Part shown: one piece after another, positions 13,659 through 21,818 of the stretch
How the letters are laid out: every line of letters begins with the position of its first letter
Position numbering within the stretch: position 1 is the first letter of the stretch
NCBI GenBank assembly: GCA_016285415.1
Contig: JAEEQU010000006.1
Span: 1-22,739, forward strand
DNA length: 22,739 nucleotides
From: Alphaproteobacteria bacterium
GTDB lineage: Bacteria > Pseudomonadota > Alphaproteobacteria > Rs-D84
Direction: 5' to 3'
Made by a program: the position numbers and the translations under genes
Notes under the pieces: model-generated
What the model saw: only the letters and a program-made list of their open reading frames with translations
Database searches by the model: none
What the model was told of the DNA's origin: nothing

Positions 13659-14588
13659 ATGAAAAAGAAAATTGTATATATTTCTGGCGCCGAAGTTTTT
13701 GATATAAACGATGTCCGCGCCGCATTTGACGAGGTTAGAAGCGCACTTAATCTTGGAAATGACACGATACTGTTTGGGGTTCCAGTGGACGAATCGGCCA
13801 CCCAGACCGACGAAGTTAATACCGAATCGGTCGTTGATGATACCGTTTTGGATGTTGAACCCAATCAAGAACCAGAATGCGTGGAAGAACCTGATGAAAT
13901 AGCAGAAGAGGTGCCGTTGTATCAAGAAGAAGCCGAAGCACCAGTTGAAGATGTTGTTGTGGCGAATTCTAATGTGGCCGAAAATGATGCGCCTGTGGTA
14001 CCGATACAGTCAGTATTAACAAGCGAAACCAAAAAAGGCAAAGGCAGGAAAAAGAGCACGGCGAAAAAGGTTGTCGTAGAGGAAGAACCAGTGGCCGTTG
14101 CAGAACCAAAAGCAGAAGATAACGTAGAAGTTGCCGAAGAAAAAGCGGCGGAACCTGTTGCAGAAACCACAATTAGCGTTCAAGAAGTGGAAATTGAAAA
14201 TATCATAAATGATGATATGCCAACAGAACCCAAAGAAAAGACATTGGAAGAACTGTTGGAAAGTATGACACCACTGTGTGAAGATGTTCGTCCAGATGTC
14301 ATCCAAGAACCAGTGGCTGAATCGCAAAATGTTGATGAAATAGACGCAACATTGGAAAGTTTGGCAAATGAATTTGCAGATACCCAGGCAAAAACGCCGG
14401 CAGGGAAAAAGAACGCTGGTCGCAGCAAAATTGGAAAATTAAAGAGTATTTTGCCATTACCATTCTCAAAAAAGAACAAAGATGATACCGGAATCATGGG
14501 CGATTTATTCGGATGGGCCGGATTCGCCGCAAATGATGACGATTTTACAATGCCGGGATTTTTTGCAAATGCCGGTGGGAAAAAGTAG
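13659..14588 (+). CDS. Acidic low-complexity protein of unknown function
   Basis: 309 residues. The first about 43 form a compact beta-alpha-beta module (MKKKIVYISGAEVFD then DVRAAFDEVRSALNLGNDT). Residues about 45-235 are strongly acidic and rich in Glu, Val, Pro and Ala, probably disordered, broken by a basic patch KKGKGRKKSTAKK. The C-terminus has a second basic patch (GKKNAGRSKIGKLK) and a hydrophobic/aromatic tail MGDLFGWAGFAANDDDFTMPGFFAN. There is no signal peptide. The layout suggests a scaffold or linker tethering two end modules. ATG 13659 follows GGGGATT; the in-frame TTG 13644 is rejected. It ends 6 bases before a membrane-protein gene, so the two probably act together. Not recognised. 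Confidence 0.8.
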   Translation: MKKKIVYISGAEVFDINDVRAAFDEVRSALNLGNDTILFGVPVDESATQTDEVNTESVVDDTVLDVEPNQEPECVEEPDEIAEEVPLYQEEAEAPVEDVVVANSNVAENDAPVVPIQSVLTSETKKGKGRKKSTAKKVVVEEEPVAVAEPKAEDNVEVAEEKAAEPVAETTISVQEVEIENIINDDMPTEPKEKTLEELLESMTPLCEDVRPDVIQEPVAESQNVDEIDATLESLANEFADTQAKTPAGKKNAGRSKIGKLKSILPLPFSKKNKDDTGIMGDLFGWAGFAANDDDFTMPGFFANAGGKK

Positions 14589-14594
14589 AAAGCA

Positions 14595-15119
14595 ATGAAT
14601 AAAACCGAGGCAATAAAGAGACTGCTTGAACAATCTGGATTGCACGTGCGTGGCATTTCAGATGGTTTTATTATCATGGAAGATCCAGGGTGTATTACAC
14701 GGGGTTTTCAGAATTTCCTTAGTGATGCATGGGTGGCGTTAATAGTTATCACTGGGTTTATGATAATGGTATGGGGTATCGCAAAGATACGCGGTGCAAA
14801 ACTTTCCGAATTTGGTCATTTTAAAACACTGATAATGATTTTTGGTGTGTTGTCTGTGTTGGGACCGATATTAAATTTGATTTATGGTGGCAACCTTATG
14901 GGAATGGGGTGCAAAGATGTCAAGGTCAGTTTATCCGAAGTACAATCATTGTTGTCAGAAAAAATGAAAAGTAATCCAGATGCGTTGCAATACGAAGATA
15001 TAGATATTTATGATTCTGGTCCGGTATATCGTGATGTGGCCGAAGAACCAACACCACCAGATGTAGATTTTTTGGTTCAAGAAGTGCCTGTCGAAGAACT
15101 AGATACATCATTGCAATAA
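14595..15119 (+). CDS. Membrane protein of unknown function
   Basis: 174 residues. A cytoplasmic-type N-terminus (MNKTEAIKRLLEQSGLHVRG) leads to two clear hydrophobic helices (about 44-65 and 76-97), then MGCKDVKVSLSEVQSLLSEKM and an acidic tail ending ELDTSLQ. Cysteines flank the membrane pair (C33 in DPGC, C106 in MGC) and could be on the same side and paired. The two-helix layout is loosely like small type IV secretion or conjugation membrane proteins, but no motif supports that. It follows the acidic protein gene by 6 bases with only a weak GAAAG binding site, suggesting coupled translation. Its last 12 bases overlap the end of radC. Confidence 0.75.
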   Translation: MNKTEAIKRLLEQSGLHVRGISDGFIIMEDPGCITRGFQNFLSDAWVALIVITGFMIMVWGIAKIRGAKLSEFGHFKTLIMIFGVLSVLGPILNLIYGGNLMGMGCKDVKVSLSEVQSLLSEKMKSNPDALQYEDIDIYDSGPVYRDVAEEPTPPDVDFLVQEVPVEELDTSLQ

Positions 15120-15794
15120 CATTAAATCACGCATTGAATATAATATTCCAGCCGACACCACGCAGTGATCGTGTAAGATAACACCAATCGCATTTAATTT
15201 GTTTTTAAGTTCAATGGTAATTTGCACATCTTCTTTGGAAAAAGATGTTTGGGCCTTTGGGTGATTATGCACCAATACCACAAATTTTGCCCCCAATGTC
15301 ATTGCACGACCAATAATTTCACGGTCATAAAGTGTTGTGCAATCAATCGTTCCATGACTGTGCAATTCGTCTTCTAGTAATCTGCGATCAGAATCTAAAT
15401 ATAAAATGTGCATTTCTTCAACACCTTTGCCACCAAGAAGAAGTTTGCAATAGTTATTGAATTGTTCGGGGTTGTGGAAAATCGGTTTGTCGGCGCTGGC
15501 ACTGCGATAACCAACAAGAAATATTTTCTGAATTGCTTTTAGAAAAATGGCGGTGTTCTGCCCAACACCAGGGACACGACATAGTTCTTCTATTGGTGTC
15601 TCCAATATCGGAAATATACCACCAAATTTTGCAAGCAACATTTTAGCAAGTGGCTTTACATCACGACGTGGAATCGCATAACTTAACAGCAATTCTAATA
15701 ATTCATAATCTGCCAATTTATCATCAAGAAAATTTTGACGTAACCTTTCGCGGTGTCCGGCGCGTAATGATAAATCCAGATTTTTATCTGCCAT
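15108..15794 (-). CDS. radC: RadC family JAMM/MPN+ protein
   Basis: 228 residues. The N-terminal helical part contains a helix-hairpin-helix-like segment CRVPGVGQNTAIFLKAI (about 91-107). The C-terminal JAMM domain has HSHGTIDCTTLYDREIIGRAM followed by HNHPKAQTSFSKED, the H-x-H-(x)n-S-x-x-D metalloprotease motif. Zinc ligands are thus present, with the usual PSxxD as FSKED. Despite the name, a DNA-repair role is unproven; the family is linked to DNA processing. The ATG overlaps the map stop by one base (TAATG), giving translational coupling. It is last in the operon and converges on the membrane-protein gene. Confidence 0.93.
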   Translation of the reverse strand: MADKNLDLSLRAGHRERLRQNFLDDKLADYELLELLLSYAIPRRDVKPLAKMLLAKFGGIFPILETPIEELCRVPGVGQNTAIFLKAIQKIFLVGYRSASADKPIFHNPEQFNNYCKLLLGGKGVEEMHILYLDSDRRLLEDELHSHGTIDCTTLYDREIIGRAMTLGAKFVVLVHNHPKAQTSFSKEDVQITIELKNKLNAIGVILHDHCVVSAGILYSMRDLMLLQ

Positions 15795-16558
15795 TATTCA
15801 ACCATTTTTTCGGTAAATATTGTTACGCCATCTTCGGTAATGCCAAGTGTGTGTTCCCATTGTGCAGACCAACCACCATCAACAGTTCGTGCGGTCCAAC
15901 CATCTGGGTCAATTTTGCATTCTGCACGTCCGGTGTTAATCATTGGTTCAATAGTGAACACTAAACCTGGAACCATTTTAACCTTGTCCCACATTTTATC
16001 GTAAAAATGATAGATTTGCGGTTCATCATGCATAACCTTGCCAATGCCATGGCCAACAAAGTCACGTGATATTGAAAAACCATGTGGTTTAACAACGGCC
16101 TCTATGGTTTTTCCGATTTCCGATAATGGTACACCTGGGGCGCATACGGCGATTGCCGCGTTTAATGCATCCTGACATGTTTGTACCAATTCGCGTGCTT
16201 TTGGGGATACATTACCAATCATAAACATACGCGAAGAATCACCATGAAATCCCTTGTACTCGGCGGTTAAATCAACATTTACAATGTCGCCATCTTTTAA
16301 TATTACATCATCACTGGGGATGCCATGTACGATAACGTCATTAACCGATGTACAGATGCTTTTTGGATAACCTTGGTATCCCAAATCAGACGAACGTGCA
16401 CCATTTTCGCGCAAGAATTCCGCAACCATTCTATCAATTTCACCTGTTGATATTCCGGCACGAATATATGGTGTAATATAATCAAAACAGCGCGCCACTA
16501 AATCGCCAACCACGCGCAGACGTTTGAAATCTTTTGGTGCATACACAGATGATAACAT
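15794..16558 (-). CDS. map: Methionine aminopeptidase, type I
   Basis: 254 residues, the normal length for bacterial MetAP. It removes the initiator methionine from nascent proteins. All five metal ligands are visible: Asp in NVDLTAEYKG, Asp in HGDSSRMF, His in VGHGIGKVMHDEP, Glu in FTIEPM and Glu in AQWEHTLGI. The substrate-side histidine in VNDVIVHGIP is also there. AAGGA precedes the ATG. The gene starts 1 base after holA stops and its stop overlaps the radC start; the map-radC order is frequent in alphaproteobacteria. An essential housekeeping enzyme. Confidence 0.97.
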   Translation of the reverse strand: MLSSVYAPKDFKRLRVVGDLVARCFDYITPYIRAGISTGEIDRMVAEFLRENGARSSDLGYQGYPKSICTSVNDVIVHGIPSDDVILKDGDIVNVDLTAEYKGFHGDSSRMFMIGNVSPKARELVQTCQDALNAAIAVCAPGVPLSEIGKTIEAVVKPHGFSISRDFVGHGIGKVMHDEPQIYHFYDKMWDKVKMVPGLVFTIEPMINTGRAECKIDPDGWTARTVDGGWSAQWEHTLGITEDGVTIFTEKMVE

Positions 16559-16559
16559 T

Positions 16560-17549
16560 TTAATTCCTTCGTTTAATGGACATTTTATATGTTTTTAATA
16601 CAAGTTTTAATGCAAAATCGCGCAACAATATTTCACTGGGCATACCTGTGGTTCGTATCTGGCCTTCTAGTTCATTAAGGCGGATTAAAACCGCGCTGAT
16701 ATCATCGGCCGACCATATTTTCATTGCAATGTGGAATTTATCAGAAACCTTCCAAAACAGACGTGGCAATTGTCCATCAACAACGGCGGTCAGCAATGTT
16801 TTAAAATGCCGATCCAACATACGAACCAACATATTGGGTTCTGCGCCATCGTATAATAATCTGTCCAATGCCAGCATTGTTTGTTGAATATGACCCGCCG
16901 TCAAAGAATACAAAAAGTCATCGGTATTTGATGCGCCTGTGTCAGGCAGACATTTTTCAACATCATCTAAATCTATGGTCTTTTTATCATCAACATATAG
17001 GGCAATTTTTCCCAAGAAACCACGCGTGATTCCACGATCACCACCAAGATGATTCGTCATATAAATCATTGCATCAGGTGAAATCTGTTTAATGCCGGCG
17101 ATAGTAAATAACTCTTTACGAATCACTGTTTCTAATGTCTTGGCGTCATCAGTATAACATGCAACGGCCGCCACATTATTTCCATTTTCAAAAAATGTGC
17201 GCACGCCACCACCGGCACGTAAATCGCCCGCCGTAATAATAACCATTGCATCCAATGCAGGATGTTCAATTAAATCTTTGATGGCCTTGGCATCGGAATC
17301 GCCCACATTTGAAATAATAACCATTTTACGACCACCAAACATTGATGGTGTGCAGGCCTCGGCAAAAAGGGCGTCTTGTTTGTCGCGCAGGTCGGCAGAA
17401 TCAAGTGCAAAGATGTTATCTTTTTCTATTGCCAAAATTTCAATGGATTTATCACACAATTCATCAACCAAACCCGCGTCAGGTCCGTAAATTAAAACGG
17501 CCTTGACCCCAGTAATTCCATTGGTAAAATCCGATTCTTTCCACTTCAT
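16560..17549 (-). CDS. holA: DNA polymerase III subunit delta
   Basis: 329 residues. Delta is the wrench subunit of the clamp loader, opening the beta sliding clamp. It has the weak AAA+-like N-terminal domain without a functional Walker A (VKAVLIYGPDAGLVDELC), the clamp-contact region TPSMFGGRKMVIISN where SMFGG corresponds to the S-L-F beta-binding loop, and a helical C-terminal collar (LYSLTAGHIQQTMLALDRLL; MLVRMLDRHFKTLL). Length matches the family. Its ATG overlaps the lptE stop as ATGA, the standard lptE-holA arrangement of proteobacteria. Confidence 0.93.
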   Translation of the reverse strand: MKWKESDFTNGITGVKAVLIYGPDAGLVDELCDKSIEILAIEKDNIFALDSADLRDKQDALFAEACTPSMFGGRKMVIISNVGDSDAKAIKDLIEHPALDAMVIITAGDLRAGGGVRTFFENGNNVAAVACYTDDAKTLETVIRKELFTIAGIKQISPDAMIYMTNHLGGDRGITRGFLGKIALYVDDKKTIDLDDVEKCLPDTGASNTDDFLYSLTAGHIQQTMLALDRLLYDGAEPNMLVRMLDRHFKTLLTAVVDGQLPRLFWKVSDKFHIAMKIWSADDISAVLIRLNELEGQIRTTGMPSEILLRDFALKLVLKTYKMSIKRRN

Positions 17550-18007
17550 TTTTTCTGTTCATATGCGGCAATATCCGCAATCGCACGTGTTCCGATTTTA
17601 TTGGCCAGCACGGTTATCGTATTCGTGACTGCATTATTATAGGATGCATTTGCCGCAACCAAGTACCGAACAAATGTATATGATTCGGATGCAGTTTCGG
17701 TTCCAGATGCAATTTTTTCATCACCATGTTTCAATACATAATTTGCAGTTAATTGTATTTCTTGCCATGTCGCACTGCCCGTTGGTTCTAATGCCTTGTA
17801 TTTAGTAGTCGGGTTTTGTAATGATACAATTAACTGGTATGGGGCATTTGGTTCTTTTTGACCACCGAATTGGCTGTTCAGTGCATTGCGTAATTCAATG
17901 CCGTTAATACCGCTGATTGCTGGAACATAGATGTCGGTATTACTGCCCGAAAACATCGGGGTAAAACCGCATCCACACAATAATAAAAGACACAAGTATT
18001 TTTTCAT
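17546..18007 (-). CDS. lptE: LPS-assembly lipoprotein LptE
   Basis: 153 residues. The lipoprotein signal MKKYLCLLLLCGC has lipobox L10-C-G-C13 and is followed by GFTPMF, the classic start of mature LptE (GCGF-x-P). LptE plugs the LptD barrel and helps place LPS in the outer leaflet of the outer membrane. The mature domain shows the two-strand/two-helix pattern: PYQLIVSLQNPTTKY, QLTANYVLKHGDEKIASGT and a C-terminal helix NTITVLANKIGTRAIADIAAYE. It is first in the operon, and leuS is not seen upstream. The presence of LptE implies an LPS-bearing outer membrane. Confidence 0.92.
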   Translation of the reverse strand: MKKYLCLLLLCGCGFTPMFSGSNTDIYVPAISGINGIELRNALNSQFGGQKEPNAPYQLIVSLQNPTTKYKALEPTGSATWQEIQLTANYVLKHGDEKIASGTETASESYTFVRYLVAANASYNNAVTNTITVLANKIGTRAIADIAAYEQKK

Positions 18008-18021
18008 AAAGGTTTACCTAA

Positions 18022-18050
18022 ATTAAATAAATATTGTTTTCTTGTTGCAA
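18022..18050 (-). promoter_or_regulatory. Promoter of the lptE-holA-map-radC operon
   Basis: On the minus strand TTGCAA (18045-18050) and TTTAAT (18022-18027), 17 bases apart, about 15 bp before the lptE ATG. Confidence 0.5.
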
Positions 18051-18058
18051 TTTATTCA

Positions 18059-18064
18059 TATAAT
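18059..18064 (+). promoter_or_regulatory. -10 box upstream of the cysteine-repeat protein gene
   Basis: A perfect TATAAT. Possible -35 elements (TTGTTT at 18034-18039) are at a loose 19-base spacing. Confidence 0.45.
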
Positions 18065-18094
18065 ACCTAGAGTTTTAGTAAATCGCAAGAGGGA

Positions 18095-19336
18095 ATGATG
18101 AATATTTTTCTTATAATGTTAATATCTGTATTTATGGCAGCATACTATATGTTCTTTGCACCATCTGCGCGGGTGCCAGAACAAGAAACAGTTCATGCGG
18201 TTGCGGTTTCTGATTTGCGTTCAATTGCAGAATGTGCGCTGGCCATGCATAATGCACAAATTTCAGGGGCAACATTTAATGATATTTGCGTTGATCAAAA
18301 CGAAATCAAAAGTGAATTTATATGCCTTGATGCGAAAAACGCAATTACCGAGTGTGAAGCCAGTGGAATAAAAAAACCGAAACTTAGTTTATTGGTAACC
18401 GCGACCGGTAAAATACATACATCTGATTATAATGAAATGATGGAAATATTAGAAAAGAATTTCGCAACAACTGGTTCTTTTGGAATATTACAAGACGGTA
18501 TGATTGTATCGGGCGGAACTGCGCTGGCAAGGGCGGTGCCAGAAGCAATACAAGAGGAAATGGAATTAGAAGATGGGCAATTGGTATATATGTCGCATTA
18601 TGATATACCCGATCCAGATAAGGTGTTCACTGGGGCAGCTGGCGACAATATTACGTGTCCGGTGGGAACAAATAAAACATATCGTTTTGGCCGCTGGCAA
18701 TGTATTGGATACAATTTGAAAACCAGTTGTGGTGGCGATTTAGTGTGGGATGCAAGTGTAATGGAATGTGTACCCGACGAATCACGTAAACCATTGTGCG
18801 CTGGGCGTCAGACCGCCATTATCGTTGACGAAGTATGGGAATGCGTTAATCCATTTACAGAACGAAATTGTGGCAGTAATCTGGTCGCACGTTTAAATTA
18901 TGAAACGCTTGAATGGGAATGTGTAGAAGACCCAAATAAAATTCCTGTGGCAAGTAAATGTTCTGCGGTACAAGCAAAAACACACCGTGGACGTGGCGGT
19001 GCATCATTACGAATCACATCCAGTACATGTACAGAATGCGAAAAAATGGTTGTGGACGAAGAAACCTGTGTAACGGTTTGTGTGCCGGATGCAACAAAAA
19101 TCACAGACCAACGTTGTTATCCTGGGCGCAGTTCCGAATGCAGTGGCGAATCGCGTGCGTTTTACTTTGGTTTCCCAAATGCAACATACGTTAGAAATGC
19201 CAAGGTTGTGGCCGAATCTATGGTGCCATTTGATTCTGTACATTCACAGAATCGCAAATTTAATTGCCTTGATTGTGGTACAGGCACAATAGATAGACAG
19301 AAATCACAATCGCCATTTGTGGCGGTATGCGAATGA
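18095..19336 (+). CDS. Membrane-anchored cysteine-repeat protein, unknown function
   Basis: 413 residues, 22 cysteines. One N-terminal hydrophobic helix (about 3-22) reaches the end almost at once, like a signal anchor or pilin-type N-terminus. A helical N-terminal domain follows (DLRSIAECALAMHNAQI). From about residue 186 there are four consecutive short modules of the form C-x(9-15)-W/M-x-C-I/V: ITC to WQC, TSC to MEC, PLC to WEC, and NCG to WEC. These lead into a denser Cys region (CTECEKMVVDEETCVTVC) and a terminal CLDCGTGT. Paired cysteines imply disulfides outside the cytoplasm. AGAGGG fits the second ATG (18098) better than the first. A terminator follows. Family not recognised; surface or adhesive roles are guesses. 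Confidence 0.8.
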   Translation: MMNIFLIMLISVFMAAYYMFFAPSARVPEQETVHAVAVSDLRSIAECALAMHNAQISGATFNDICVDQNEIKSEFICLDAKNAITECEASGIKKPKLSLLVTATGKIHTSDYNEMMEILEKNFATTGSFGILQDGMIVSGGTALARAVPEAIQEEMELEDGQLVYMSHYDIPDPDKVFTGAAGDNITCPVGTNKTYRFGRWQCIGYNLKTSCGGDLVWDASVMECVPDESRKPLCAGRQTAIIVDEVWECVNPFTERNCGSNLVARLNYETLEWECVEDPNKIPVASKCSAVQAKTHRGRGGASLRITSSTCTECEKMVVDEETCVTVCVPDATKITDQRCYPGRSSECSGESRAFYFGFPNATYVRNAKVVAESMVPFDSVHSQNRKFNCLDCGTGTIDRQKSQSPFVAVCE

Positions 19337-19339
19337 AAG

Positions 19340-19360
19340 ACCGCATTTCTGCGGTTTTTT
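19340..19360 (+). terminator. Rho-independent terminator
   Basis: Stem ACCGCA (19340-19345) and TGCGGT (19350-19355), 4-base loop, followed by T-run. It lies 3 bases after the preceding stop codon. Confidence 0.85.
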
Positions 19361-19733
19361 TATGGTTATAAATCTGCGAAAGAATCGGATATAATTCATA
19401 ATAATTTGGAATTACGCAAATTTTTACAAAAAACTATATGTAGACATATTTTTATCAAAAATTAACTATATATTGTAAAAAATGTCGTTAACGAATCGGT
19501 TTTTATGCAAAAAAGTGCTTTTTGTTGACACAAAATATATTTTGGTGCCCAAATAAAAAAATTTTTATGCGCTAAGATGCCCAGAAAACCGCCATTTTTA
19601 AAAGTAAAGCGAAAAAATAAAAAAATTTACATTTTATGCGTTGTTTATAAAACGTAAAAACTATATATTGTTATAGAAACAATAAAAGGGACACAATATA
19701 TTGTGTTTTTTGACAAAAATCGGAGTTTATATA
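19361..19733 (+). promoter_or_regulatory. Long AT-rich regulatory region of the nrdD operon
   Basis: This gene-free stretch contains five palindromic sites like NrdR boxes (consensus roughly acaCwAtATaTwGtgt). They are 19431-19446, 19463-19478, 19530-19545, 19658-19673 and 19691-19706. The last, ACACAATATATTGTGT, is a perfect palindrome matching the consensus. The first two are 32 bp apart and the last two 33 bp apart, start to start, i.e. about three helical turns, the spacing typical of NrdR pairs. A promoter, TTGTTT (19641-19646) with TATATT (19664-19669) at 17 bases, overlaps the fourth box. I see no riboswitch or ORF here. Confidence 0.7.
19658..19706 (+). promoter_or_regulatory. Proximal pair of NrdR boxes over the nrdD promoter
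   Basis: AAACTATATATTGTTA (19658-19673) and ACACAATATATTGTGT (19691-19706), 33 bp apart. The first covers the -10 box and the second lies just downstream of the predicted transcription start. Binding of the ATP/dATP-sensing repressor NrdR here would block transcription. The nrdR gene itself is not in the window. Confidence 0.75.
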
Positions 19734-21776
19734 ATGTCTGACACAAATAAGGAAGTGAAAATGCAGGTTGCGCCGACATTTGTATGTAATGTAATGAGTG
19801 TGAAAAAACGTTCTGGTGAAACGGCTGCGTTTGATGCAAAGAAGATTTACAATGCAATTAAAAAAGCGGCGTGTGCCACAAATGAAATATCTGATGAATA
19901 TGTTGCCCAAATCACAAACGAAGTTTTAAATGATTTGGACAATAATTTTATGGGGCGCACCCCATCGGTTGAAGAAATACAAGATATAGTTATCAGAAAG
20001 TTAATGGATTCTCATTCTTATAAAACAGCCGAAGCATATATTATATATCGTCAAAAACATTCAGAAATTCGTAATGCCAATGTTGATGCTATTGAAATAA
20101 TTGAAAGTTATGTCGGCGGTTCAAATTGGCGTATCAAAGAAAACGCAAATATTGGCTATTCTATTGGTGGTCTGATTTTGCGCACCAGCGAACGCGTTAC
20201 CGCAGAATATTGGTTAAATATGTTCCCCCAAGAAATTGCCGATGCACATCGCAGCGCGGCAATTCATATTCATGACCTTGGGTGGTTAACAGGATATTGT
20301 GCAGGTTGGTCATTACGCGAATTGTTGTACGAAGGATTCAATGGTGTTCCGGGATATCTGCAGTGCGAACCAGCCAAACATATGGCAACCGCAATATCTC
20401 ATATGGTGAATTTCCTTGGAACATTGCAAAATGAATTTGCTGGGGCCCAGGCATTCTCGTCTGTGGATACTTATCTGGCGCCATATGTCCGCATTGATAA
20501 TATGTCATATGCTGATGTGAAAAATGCAATGCAGACATTGGTATTTAATTGTGCGGTACCATGTCGTTGGGGAACCCAGACACCATTTATTAACTTTACA
20601 TTTGATTGGACATGTCCAAAAGATTTGCGTGAACAGCGTCCGTTTGTTGGTAAAAAGCAGGTTGATTTCACCTATGGTGATCTTCAGGCCGAAATGGATA
20701 TGATAAACAAGGCGTTCATTGAAGTTATGACCGAAGGTGATGCGCATGGGCGTCCGTTTACATTCCCGATTCCAACGTATAATATTACAGATGATTTCCC
20801 ATGGGATCATCCAAATGTTAAACCTTTGTTTGATTTGGCGGCAAAGTATGGAATTCCAAATTTCCAGAACTTCCTTAATTCTGATTTGAATCCAACGGAT
20901 GTTCGTTCTATGTGCTGCCGTTTGCGCCTTGATGTGCGTGAATTGTTGAAACGTGGTGGCGGTCTGTTTGGCTCGGCGGAAAAAACGGGTTCAATTGGGG
21001 TTGTAACAATGAACTTGGCGCGTCTTGGATATACCCACAAAGGCGACCGCGAAGGTTTGTTCCGTGAACTTGAAAGATTAATGAATATGGGCCGCGAAGT
21101 TTTGGAAATCAAACGTCGTGTGATAACCAAACATATGGATAATGGTTTATATCCGTTTACAAAACGCTATCTGGGGAACTGGAATCATCATTTCTCTACG
21201 ATCGGTGTGAACGGTGCAAACGAAATGGTGTTGAATTTCACAGATGGCAAAGAAAATATTGCAACGCCATTTGGTAAGAAATTAGTTTTAGATTTAATGG
21301 ACTTTATGCGTGATAAATTGGCAACCTTCCAAGAAGAAACAGGTAACCTGTATAATTTAGAGGCGACCCCAGCCGAAGGTTGTTCATATCGCTTTGCAAA
21401 AACCGATGTGAAAAATTTCCCAGATATTATAACGGCGGGTACGCGTGAAGCGCCATATTATACCAATTCAACGCAATTGCCGGTGAATTTCACAGATGAT
21501 CCGTTTGTTGCATTGGAACATCAAGAGGAATTGCAACGCAAATATACGGGCGGAACAATGTTGCATCTTTATATGGGTGAACCAGTTTCATCTGGCGAAG
21601 CCGCACAAAAGATTGTCCGCACGATATTTGAAAACTACAAGATTCCGTACATGACACTTACCCCGACATTCTCAATATGTCCAAAACACGGGTATTTGCC
21701 AGGTCGGCACGAGTTTTGTCCAAAGTGCGATGCAGAATTGGGAATCAATCCTGATACCGCATCAAACAAGGCATAA
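19734..21776 (+). CDS. nrdD: Anaerobic ribonucleoside-triphosphate reductase, large polypeptide lacking the glycyl-radical domain
   Basis: 680 residues. Class III ribonucleotide reductase makes dNTPs without oxygen. An ATP-cone occupies about 17-110 (VKKRSGETAAFDAKKIYNAI). The ten-stranded barrel follows, with the candidate thiyl cysteine at C394/C395 in SMCCRL, then GSIGVVTMNLARLGY and EATPAEGCSYRFA. The zinc site is near the end: C649-P-K-H652 and C662-P-K-C665. The chain stops 15 residues later at TAA, before the EVYSRVxGYxRP glycyl-radical motif that every self-sufficient NrdD carries. That motif is on the next ORF. ATG 19734 follows CGGAG; the ORF is open upstream to 19701 but lacks a binding site there. 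The missing domain is not simply decayed. Confidence 0.94.
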   Translation: MSDTNKEVKMQVAPTFVCNVMSVKKRSGETAAFDAKKIYNAIKKAACATNEISDEYVAQITNEVLNDLDNNFMGRTPSVEEIQDIVIRKLMDSHSYKTAEAYIIYRQKHSEIRNANVDAIEIIESYVGGSNWRIKENANIGYSIGGLILRTSERVTAEYWLNMFPQEIADAHRSAAIHIHDLGWLTGYCAGWSLRELLYEGFNGVPGYLQCEPAKHMATAISHMVNFLGTLQNEFAGAQAFSSVDTYLAPYVRIDNMSYADVKNAMQTLVFNCAVPCRWGTQTPFINFTFDWTCPKDLREQRPFVGKKQVDFTYGDLQAEMDMINKAFIEVMTEGDAHGRPFTFPIPTYNITDDFPWDHPNVKPLFDLAAKYGIPNFQNFLNSDLNPTDVRSMCCRLRLDVRELLKRGGGLFGSAEKTGSIGVVTMNLARLGYTHKGDREGLFRELERLMNMGREVLEIKRRVITKHMDNGLYPFTKRYLGNWNHHFSTIGVNGANEMVLNFTDGKENIATPFGKKLVLDLMDFMRDKLATFQEETGNLYNLEATPAEGCSYRFAKTDVKNFPDIITAGTREAPYYTNSTQLPVNFTDDPFVALEHQEELQRKYTGGTMLHLYMGEPVSSGEAAQKIVRTIFENYKIPYMTLTPTFSICPKHGYLPGRHEFCPKCDAELGINPDTASNKA

Positions 21777-21818
21777 CGGTTTAACAAAAACAATCAAAAA
21801 AGGAAAAGGAGAGTAAAA

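Noticed and set aside
19668..19682. TTGTTATAGAAACAA as an FNR site upstream of nrdD
   Set aside because: The half-sites are TTGTT/AACAA with the wrong spacer, not TTGAT-N4-ATCAA; the NrdR-like boxes explain the palindromes better.
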